NCBI RefSeq assembly: GCF_007904105.1
Contig: NZ_CP042325.1
Coordinates: forward strand, 1,736,001 to 1,800,000
Source: Corynebacterium sp. sy039
GTDB taxonomy: Bacteria; Actinomycetota; Actinomycetes; Mycobacteriales; Mycobacteriaceae
Direction: 5' to 3'
DNA length: 64,000 nt
Shown here: piece by piece, positions 58,451 through 64,000 of the stretch
Position numbering within the stretch: position 1 is the first letter of the stretch
Layout: each line of letters starts with the position of its first letter
Translations under genes and position numbers: made by a program
Notes under the pieces: generated by a model
Told to the model about the DNA's origin: nothing
What the model saw: only the letters and a program-made list of their open reading frames with translations
Database searches by the model: none

Positions 58451-58479
58451 ATGACAGCTGCCACAACTAGGCTTAATAT
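58451..58479 (+). promoter_or_regulatory. ftn promoter, leaderless transcript
   Basis: ATGACA (-35, 58451-58456), 17-base spacer, TAATAT (-10, 58474-58479), then seven bases to the ATG at 58487. The near-consensus layout predicts transcription starting at the start codon. Confidence 0.75.
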
Positions 58480-58486
58480 CTGTGGC

Positions 58487-58972
58487 ATGAGTATCAATGA
58501 AAAGCTGGCTACAGCACTAAATAATCAAGTAACCGCAGAGCTAGAAGCATCTCTTATTTACCTTCAGCTCTCTTATGTTCTCGACGACCTTGGCCTCTCC
58601 GGAATGCGCGACTGGATGAAAGCTCAGCACGCTGAAGAACTTGAGCACGCACAGGCTTTCGCTCAGCACTTGCTCGATCGTGACTACACCCCACAAATCG
58701 GCGATATTCAGCCACCAAAGGTAGATGTCAACGGTCCAATTGACGCATTTGAGGCAGCTCTTGCTCATGAGCAGAAGATCTCTGGTCTTATCCGTGAGCT
58801 GGCAGCTCTTTCTGATTCTGTTAAGGATTATGATTCTCGCCCACTGCTCGACCACTTCCTCAACGAGCAAATCGAAGAAGAATCCACAGTGAAAGAAATT
58901 CTTGACCGCCTGCGTATCGCAGATTCCGGTTCAGGTATTTTGCGGATCGACGCTGAGCTTGGCGCTCGCTAA
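58487..58972 (+). CDS. ftn: Ferritin
   Basis: Non-haem iron storage protein forming a 24-mer. 161 residues of four-helix ferritin with ferroxidase residues in NQVTAELEASLIYLQLSYV, MKAQHAEELEHAQ and LNEQIEEE. An upstream in-frame ATG at 58451 is rejected because it is the -35 element itself. The gene lies between nrdF and nrdE on the opposite strand. Two DtxR-like boxes upstream suggest induction when iron is sufficient. Iron storage next to ribonucleotide reductase genes is conserved in corynebacteria. Confidence 0.95.
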   Translation: MSINEKLATALNNQVTAELEASLIYLQLSYVLDDLGLSGMRDWMKAQHAEELEHAQAFAQHLLDRDYTPQIGDIQPPKVDVNGPIDAFEAALAHEQKISGLIRELAALSDSVKDYDSRPLLDHFLNEQIEEESTVKEILDRLRIADSGSGILRIDAELGAR

Positions 58973-58992
58973 TCCCTGGCATAAACAAACCC

Positions 58993-59030
58993 AAGGGCGT
59001 GCACCTCACCACGAGGTACACGCCCTTTTT
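58993..59030 (+). terminator. Terminator after ftn
   Basis: AAGGGCGTG-C-ACCTC pairs with GAGGT-A-CACGCCCTT with one mismatch and a 5-base loop, followed by TTT. It can also stop the convergent nrdE transcript. Confidence 0.9.
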
Positions 59031-59091
59031 GCCGTTGCAATGCGATTAGGTCCGCTGCATAACGCTATACGACAACTAGCGTTTTAAGCGC

Positions 59092-61254
59092 TTATAGCAT
59101 ACAAGAAACGCAGCCCTCCACAGCGGTTCCTTCCAAAGCTACCTGACGCAAACGGATGTAGTACAAGGTCTTAATTCCTTTACGCCATGCGTAAATTTGC
59201 GCTCGGTTAATATCGCGAGTAGTAGCAGTGTCCTTGAAGAACAAGGTCAATGACAGACCTTGGTCAACATATTTGGTTGCTACTGCGTAAGTGTCGATAA
59301 CCTTTTCATAGCCGATCTCATAGGCGTCAGCGTAATACTCCAAGTTATCGTTGTTCATATGCGGTGCCGGATAGTACACGCGACCAATAATGCCCTCTTT
59401 ACGAATCTCAATTTTAGAGGCAATAGGGTGAATCGACGAGGTCGAGTTATTGATATAAGAAATCGAACCGGTCGGTGGCACAGCTTGAAGATAGCGATTA
59501 AAGATACCATCGCGCATGACATCTTCTTTTAGTGCCTGCCAGTCCTGAGCACTTGGGGTATGAATAGATGAGTTAGCGAAAAGTTGCTTTACTTTCTCAG
59601 TCTTTGGCTCAAACTCTGCTGGGTCAAAGCGATCAAAATATGCTCCAGAAGCATATTCAGAATCAGCGAACCCAGCAAAAGGCTGCCCATGTTCTTGCGC
59701 CAATTTATGGGAGGCACGCAAACATTGGTAGAGCACTGCGGCAAAGTAGGCATTGGTAAAGTCCAGACCTTCTTCAGAGCCATAGTGAATATGCTCTCTA
59801 CCCAAATAACCGTGCAAGTTCATTTGCCCTAGCCCAATGGCATGAGCTGCGTCATTGCCTTTTTTGATGGAAGGCACAGAGTTGATTGCAGTCTGCGCAG
59901 ACACCGCAGTCAAACCACGAATAGCGGTTTCGATGGTGGTGGCGAAGTCGGGTGAATCCATAGCCATTGCGATATTAAGGGAGCCAAGGTTACAAGAAAT
60001 ATCCTCGCCTACCTGCGCGTAGCTGAGATCATCATTGAAATAAGAGGCGGTATTTACCTGAAGAATCTCGGAACACAGGTTAGACATATTGATACGTCCA
60101 GCAATAGGGTTCGCCTTATTGACTGTGTCCTCAAACATAATGTAGGGGTAACCAGACTCAAACTGAATTTCCGCAATTGTTTGGAAGAACTCTCGCGCAT
60201 TGATTTTCTTCTTACGAATGCGTGGATCTTCCACCATTTCCTCATAGTGCTCCGTGATGGAAATATCAGCAAAAGGCTTACCATAGACGCGCTCGACGTC
60301 GTATGGCGAGAAAAGGTACATATCATCATTGCGCTTGGCCAGCTCAAAGGTGATATCCGGGATTACCACGCCGAGAGAGAGAGTCTTGATACGGATTTTC
60401 TCATCAGCATTTTCACGCTTGGTATCCAAGAAGCTGAGGATGTCAGGGTGGTGCGCACTCAGATACACCGCACCTGCACCTTGGCGCGCGCCTAATTGAT
60501 TTGCGTAGGAGAAAGAGTCTTCCAATAGCTTCATCACGGGAATAACACCAGAAGACTGGTTCTCAATGTGCTTAATTGGCGCTCCTACTTCACGCAGGTT
60601 AGATAGCAATAATGCGACGCCACCACCGCGCTTTGAGAGCTGTAGTGCGGAGTTAATCGAGCGTCCAATGGATTCCATATTGTCTTCGATACGCAAGAGG
60701 AAACACGATACTGGTTCACCACGTTGTGCTTTGCCGGAGTTGAGGAATGTTGGCGTTGCAGGTTGGAATCTACCAGCCATAATTTCGTCGACGAGGTTTT
60801 GCGCTAGCGTGGTGTCCCCGTCGGCAAGCGTGAGCGCTACCATGCACACGCGATCCTCAAAACGCTCTAGGTAGCGGGTTCCGTCGAAGGTTTTGAGAGT
60901 ATAAGAGGTGTAGTACTTGTATGCGCCAAGGAATGTTGGGAACCGGAACTTGTGCGCATATGCCTGCTTGAACAGCTGCTTAATGAAGGCGAATTCGTAT
61001 TTTTCGATCACTTCTGGGTCGTAGTATTTATTGGTGACCAGGTAGTCGATTTTTTCTTCAAGATCATGGAAGAATACGGTGTTTTGGTTGACGTGCTGCA
61101 AGAAGAATTGATTTGCTGCTTCGCGGTCTTTATCAAATTGGATATTGCCCTCAGCGTCGTAGAGGTTGAGCAATGCGTTAAGCGCGTGGTAATCCAATTG
61201 TTCCTGGCGGCTAGCAGGCTCTGCGACGGTTCGACCTAGATTTGCTGCGTTCAT
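59092..61254 (-). CDS. nrdE: Class Ib ribonucleotide reductase, alpha subunit NrdE
   Basis: Catalytic subunit that reduces ribonucleoside diphosphates. 720 residues with NrdE N-terminus, active-site cysteine regions [22 protein letters not shown] and [30 protein letters not shown] phosphate region, and redox-active C-terminal CVSCML. It lacks the long ATP cone of class Ia. Four bases behind nrdI. Works with NrdF and the reductant NrdH. Confidence 0.97.
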   Translation of the reverse strand: MNAANLGRTVAEPASRQEQLDYHALNALLNLYDAEGNIQFDKDREAANQFFLQHVNQNTVFFHDLEEKIDYLVTNKYYDPEVIEKYEFAFIKQLFKQAYAHKFRFPTFLGAYKYYTSYTLKTFDGTRYLERFEDRVCMVALTLADGDTTLAQNLVDEIMAGRFQPATPTFLNSGKAQRGEPVSCFLLRIEDNMESIGRSINSALQLSKRGGGVALLLSNLREVGAPIKHIENQSSGVIPVMKLLEDSFSYANQLGARQGAGAVYLSAHHPDILSFLDTKRENADEKIRIKTLSLGVVIPDITFELAKRNDDMYLFSPYDVERVYGKPFADISITEHYEEMVEDPRIRKKKINAREFFQTIAEIQFESGYPYIMFEDTVNKANPIAGRINMSNLCSEILQVNTASYFNDDLSYAQVGEDISCNLGSLNIAMAMDSPDFATTIETAIRGLTAVSAQTAINSVPSIKKGNDAAHAIGLGQMNLHGYLGREHIHYGSEEGLDFTNAYFAAVLYQCLRASHKLAQEHGQPFAGFADSEYASGAYFDRFDPAEFEPKTEKVKQLFANSSIHTPSAQDWQALKEDVMRDGIFNRYLQAVPPTGSISYINNSTSSIHPIASKIEIRKEGIIGRVYYPAPHMNNDNLEYYADAYEIGYEKVIDTYAVATKYVDQGLSLTLFFKDTATTRDINRAQIYAWRKGIKTLYYIRLRQVALEGTAVEGCVSCML

Positions 61255-61257
61255 ATT

Positions 61258-61722
61258 TTAGGAAACCTTTTCTTTTCTTGATTGTGGTGGTGTTGGTGTG
61301 TGTTCTAGTCCTAAGCGCTGAGCATGAGCGAGAAGACCGACTCTGACTACTCGCACATCTTCATCTGTGCCCATAAGCTCGAAACGATAAATAAAAGGCA
61401 CGTTGCATTTTTTCGCGATAATATCCCCAGCCTTTGCGAAGTCTGCGCCAAAGTTGGTGTTTCCCCCGGCAATCACTGCCCGCAAAAACGAGCGATTGCG
61501 TTCATCGTTTAAGAACCGAATCACTTGCACCGGCACTGGGCGTGATATGGCTCCGCTTATCGACGCTCCCCCACCGTAGGTAGGGCATATCAGCACATAG
61601 GGTTCGCGTATTTCTAGGGGCTGTTCTGCAGAATGCAACGGGATGCGCTGCGCCGGAAAACCGAGCTTTTCGACGAAACGCTTTGTGTTTTCCGTGGCAG
61701 AGGAAAAGTAAACGATGAGCAT
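61258..61722 (-). CDS. nrdI: NrdI flavodoxin-like protein for class Ib RNR
   Basis: FMN protein that delivers superoxide for assembly of the Mn2-tyrosyl cofactor of NrdF. 154 residues with [17 protein letters not shown] phosphate loop and [18 protein letters not shown] region. GAGGAG lies before the ATG. It is separated from nrdH by a small hairpin and from nrdE by three bases. Confidence 0.95.
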   Translation of the reverse strand: MLIVYFSSATENTKRFVEKLGFPAQRIPLHSAEQPLEIREPYVLICPTYGGGASISGAISRPVPVQVIRFLNDERNRSFLRAVIAGGNTNFGADFAKAGDIIAKKCNVPFIYRFELMGTDEDVRVVRVGLLAHAQRLGLEHTPTPPQSRKEKVS

Positions 61723-61770
61723 ACGCGACTCCTCTTCTGCTTCTTCTGCTTAGGAATAGACCGGAAATAG

Positions 61771-61788
61771 AAAAGCCCCTGTTGGGGC
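61771..61788 (-). terminator. Intercistronic hairpin between nrdH and nrdI
   Basis: GCCCC and GGGGC with a 4-base loop, followed on the minus strand by TTTTC. It could be a partial terminator or a 3' stabiliser giving more nrdH than nrdIE transcript. Confidence 0.6.
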
Positions 61789-61801
61789 AAAAAGATGGCG
61801 C

Positions 61802-62035
61802 TTAGGCAACTTGCGCTGCGAGGGTGCGAATGCGCTCTGGGCGGAAACCTGACCAGTGCTCGCCATTAGCCTCTACGACAGGGGCTTGGAGGTATCCGAG
61901 TGCCATTACGTAGTCGCGAGCCTCATCATCAACGCTAATGTCGATGAGTTCATAGTCAAGACCTGCGCGGTCAAGTGCCTTTTTGGTGGCGTTGCATTGA
62001 ACACAAGCTGGTTTGGTGTACACAGTAATCGACAT
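61802..62035 (-). CDS. nrdH: Glutaredoxin-like NrdH redoxin
   Basis: Electron donor for NrdE. 77 residues with CVQC active site (10-13) in MSITVYTKPACVQCNATKKAL and the C-terminal WSGFRPERIRTL signature that allows reduction by thioredoxin reductase. ATG 62035 follows AAGGAAT. It is first in nrdH-nrdI-nrdE and preceded by two NrdR boxes. Confidence 0.95.
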   Translation of the reverse strand: MSITVYTKPACVQCNATKKALDRAGLDYELIDISVDDEARDYVMALGYLQAPVVEANGEHWSGFRPERIRTLAAQVA

Positions 62036-62116
62036 TGGGTATTCCTTACGTTCTCCTCGCACCAGCAGATATGCCTTGGCACCTTGCTGCTGGTTCTCAC
62101 TAGCAATCGAGATTAA

Positions 62117-62132
62117 ACACTATACTTTGTGT
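62117..62132 (-). promoter_or_regulatory. NrdR box 1 overlapping the nrdH -10
   Basis: ACACTATACTTTGTGT, close to the NrdR consensus (ACAC-w-AtATaT-w-GTGT). On the minus strand it overlaps TATAGT, a probable -10 with TTGCAT upstream. Confidence 0.75.
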
Positions 62133-62148
62133 CGGAAGTATGCAACAT

Positions 62149-62164
62149 ATACTATATATAGTAG
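62149..62164 (-). promoter_or_regulatory. NrdR box 2, 32 bp from box 1
   Basis: ATACTATATATAGTAG has the perfect core CTATATATAG. The start-to-start distance of 32 bp equals three helical turns, the usual spacing of NrdR pairs, so cooperative repression of nrdHIE is likely. Confidence 0.75.
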
Positions 62165-62387
62165 TTACATGGATGAAATTCCCAGCATGGCACTTAAGCA
62201 GCCCCCAGATATAGCGATAATTTTCGTTAAAGAAATTACATCGGTGTTGTTTGCCCTTTGTTGCCATATCACCATTTGCCCAGTTCAGCGCATGATTGCC
62301 GTTTTTGAGGGAACAGAAAAATATCGATAGTGTGACACTAAACATAGTTTTTATATTTTGTGCGATTTTCTGGAGTTTTCTGGTTAA

Positions 62388-62426
62388 TAAAAAATCGCCT
62401 TAACTACACATAAGTAGTCAAGGCGA
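62388..62426 (-). terminator. Terminator after rpmJ
   Basis: TCGCCTTAACTAC pairs with GTAGTCAAGGCGA with one mismatch and a 6-base loop. The minus strand then runs into TTTTTTATT. Confidence 0.9.
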
Positions 62427-62442
62427 TAATGCAAAGCTGAAA

Positions 62443-62565
62443 TTAGCCCTGGCGAGCCTTAAAACGTGGCTCTTTCTTGTTGATCACATAAACTTTGCCA
62501 CGGCGACGCACAACCTGAGCGCCAGGCTTGTTCTTCAGCGACCGAAGGGATTTACGAACCTTCAT
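62443..62565 (-). CDS. rpmJ: 50S ribosomal protein L36, zinc-independent (C-minus) paralogue
   Basis: A 40-residue protein: [20 protein letters not shown], then [20 protein letters not shown]. It aligns with L36 throughout but has none of the three Cys and one His that bind zinc in the standard form. AAAGGAG precedes the ATG. Such C-minus copies usually replace zinc-binding L36 in zinc shortage and are controlled by Zur. I did not find a certain Zur site. Another rpmJ in the spc operon is expected elsewhere. Confidence 0.93.
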   Translation of the reverse strand: MKVRKSLRSLKNKPGAQVVRRRGKVYVINKKEPRFKARQG

Positions 62566-62727
62566 TGGGCGCTCCTTTCTTGAATCATAAAAGCGAAGCC
62601 AGCAAAGCATGAGACTTCACAATACTTATACAGTAGATAGAACACGGATAAATAAATCTATCTACGACACGAAGAAACATCGTATTACAGTCGCGCCCTA
62701 AATACAAAATACTACTAGGATAAAACC

Positions 62728-63609
62728 ATGAATACTCACAACCCTTCCCCAAGCCCCGCTACTACCACCAGCACAAATAAAGAAAAAGGGCGCAGTCTAC
62801 AAGAAAAAATTATCCAAGAGTTAGATATCGCTCCCGCTTTCGACCCACAAACAGAAATCACCAAGCGCATCAATTTCCTCTGCGACTATCTCAGCACCAG
62901 CGGAGCTTGCGGCTTTGCCCTCGGCATCTCAGGCGGCCAGGATTCGACCCTGGCTGGAAAACTGGCACAGAAAGCCGTCGAAAAGCTGCGAAAGGAAGGC
63001 AAAGAAGTAGCTTTTTGGGCGATACGCTTGCCATACGGAGTACAAGCCGATGAAGCTGACGCGCGTACCGCACTAGAGTTCATTGCTCCAGATCACAGCA
63101 TTGTCATCAATATCAAAGACGCTACCGACGCTGCCGTCGCCGCAGCAAGTGCCGCACTAGAACAACCACTGAGCGACTTCAACAAAGGCAATATCAAGGC
63201 ACGCCAACGCATGATTGCCCAATACGCCATCGCAGGCGAAAAGAAACTGCTCGTCATTGGCACTGACCATGCCGCAGAAAATATCACCGGTTTCTTCACC
63301 AAGCATGGCGACGGCGCCGCCGACATTATCCCCCTCTTTGGACTCAACAAGCGCCAAGGCGCAGCACTACTCCAAGCACTCGGCGCACCAGAATCTACCT
63401 GGAAGAAAGTCCCCACCGCCGACCTAGAAGATAATCGCCCCGGACTCCCCGACGAAGAAGCCCTTGGCGTGAGCTACCACGACATCGACAACTACCTAGA
63501 AAACCAAGAAGTGCCAACACACAGCCGTGAACGCCTAGAACAACTCTGGTATGCAGGTGAACACAAACGCCACCTACCCGTTGCACCTGGTGATACATGG
63601 TGGCGCTAG
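62728..63609 (+). CDS. nadE: Ammonia-dependent NAD+ synthetase
   Basis: Amidates nicotinate adenine dinucleotide to NAD. 293 residues with PP-loop [39 protein letters not shown] and [24 protein letters not shown]. The absence of an N-terminal glutaminase domain means ammonia is the donor. The first 20 residues are Ser/Thr-rich and variable. AGGAT precedes the ATG. It completes the salvage chain with pncB. Confidence 0.95.
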   Translation: MNTHNPSPSPATTTSTNKEKGRSLQEKIIQELDIAPAFDPQTEITKRINFLCDYLSTSGACGFALGISGGQDSTLAGKLAQKAVEKLRKEGKEVAFWAIRLPYGVQADEADARTALEFIAPDHSIVINIKDATDAAVAAASAALEQPLSDFNKGNIKARQRMIAQYAIAGEKKLLVIGTDHAAENITGFFTKHGDGAADIIPLFGLNKRQGAALLQALGAPESTWKKVPTADLEDNRPGLPDEEALGVSYHDIDNYLENQEVPTHSRERLEQLWYAGEHKRHLPVAPGDTWWR

Positions 63610-63627
63610 GCACCCAAACATACGCAA

Positions 63628-63678
63628 AACCCCAATCCTTAGCGGTGATCACTCGACCGACCGCCACAGATTGGGGTT
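63628..63678. terminator. Bidirectional terminator between nadE and third secreted-protein gene
   Basis: AACCCCAATC pairs with GATTGGGGTT, with inner AGCGGT/ACCGCC-like pairing. It serves both convergent genes. Confidence 0.8.
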
Positions 63679-63702
63679 CACGTGTAAATGCAGTAACTAG
63701 TT

Positions 63703-64000
63703 TTACGCTGCGCGCAGATGTCCGCCAGTAGTAACTTTAGGACGGTCTTTCTTCGCTACAGTCTTAGCCTGCTTAGCGACGTTATCTTTCACACTTTCAG
63801 CGATAACGGTCTTAGGTGCAGGCTTAGATCCTGGTTTAGAATCGACAGGTTTATCCTGCTCAGGTTGTTCAGGATTGCCCTCAGGCTCTACCACTGTAGT
63901 AACAACCTCACCCTGCTCAACCTCTGTGTCTGTGTCAGGCACAGTTGGTGGAACAACAGGAATCTTAGGCTCCTCACGTTCTTCAGGACGCTCACCAGGC
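63703..64000 (-). CDS. Third secreted-protein paralogue, C-terminal part (5' end outside window)
   Basis: About 98 C-terminal residues are visible. They start PGERPEEREEPKIPVVPP, continue with VPDTDTEVEQGEVVTTVVEPEG and end KKDRPKVTTGGHLRAA. This is nearly identical to paralogue 1 over the same region, including the DTDTEVEQGEVVTT segment. It shows the family has at least three members on this chromosome at two sites about 17 kb apart. Whether it also has a poly-C tract cannot be seen here. Confidence 0.88.
   Translation of the reverse strand, partial: PGERPEEREEPKIPVVPPTVPDTDTEVEQGEVVTTVVEPEGNPEQPEQDKPVDSKPGSKPAPKTVIAESVKDNVAKQAKTVAKKDRPKVTTGGHLRAA

Noticed and set aside
58451..58486. Longer ferritin start at ATG 58451
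   Set aside because: That ATG is part of the -35 hexamer of the best promoter, and the extra 12 residues are not ferritin-like.

Overview
The window comes from a Corynebacteriales chromosome, most probably a low-GC Corynebacterium. Supporting markers are one giant type I fatty acid synthase with its own AcpS and a TetR neighbour, a CmrA-type mycolate-precursor reductase next to orn, paired ClpP1/ClpP2 with trigger factor, and a class Ib ribonucleotide reductase split around ferritin. Gene order repeatedly follows Mycobacterium tuberculosis: cmrA-orn-tRNA-His-ldt, DUF3618-bcp-acpS-fas, rhomboid-murI-Rv1339-rph-rdgB-DUF3817, and P1 peptidase-DUF2017-clpS-pncB-dinG. No rRNA, insertion sequence, phage module or CRISPR array was seen. 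The species cannot be fixed from the sequence alone.

Layout. 1-2.9 kb: clpP2-clpP1, tig and tRNA-Pro. 3-7.5 kb: an accessory-looking stretch with tRNA-Ala, an orphan ATP-grasp ligase, a YcaQ-type protein and an AlbA_2/ATP-binding regulator carrying seven TPQV repeats. 7.5-14.8 kb: envelope thiol pair, pgm, two overlapping fluoride channels, a small kinase and a thiamine-type ECF transporter behind a TPP riboswitch. 15-20 kb: cmrA, orn, tRNA-His, a lipoprotein, a CPA2 antiporter and an L,D-transpeptidase. 20-26.5 kb: a divergent amine/amino-acid catabolic cluster, tRNA-Lys, a Fic protein and a frameshifted nicotinamidase. 26.5-37.8 kb: DUF3618, bcp, a FasR-like regulator, acpS and fas. 38-43.3 kb: tRNA-Leu and the rph/rdgB/murI/rhomboid block. 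43.3-46.8 kb: two paralogous secreted-protein genes. 46.8-63.6 kb: clpS, pncB, dinG, pth2-like, serB, ctaD, nrdF, ftn, nrdHIE, zinc-free rpmJ and nadE. The 3' end of a third secreted-protein paralogue lies at the right edge.

The most striking feature is in the secreted-protein pair. Both genes carry a long poly-C run inside the signal-peptide coding region. One has 11 C and reads through (ON). The other has 10 C and reaches a stop after 30 codons (OFF). This is the layout expected of an independently phase-variable surface or secreted protein family. The proteins lack LPXTG but share an almost invariant basic C-terminus.

Regulation visible in the sequence includes a ClgR-like site before clpP1, a TPP riboswitch whose possible outer helix includes the ykoE start codon, two NrdR boxes 32 bp apart before nrdHIE, and two DtxR-like boxes abutting a strong promoter for leaderless ferritin mRNA. 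About thirteen genes show a -10 hexamer 6-8 bases before the start codon, so leaderless transcription appears common and was used to correct several starts.
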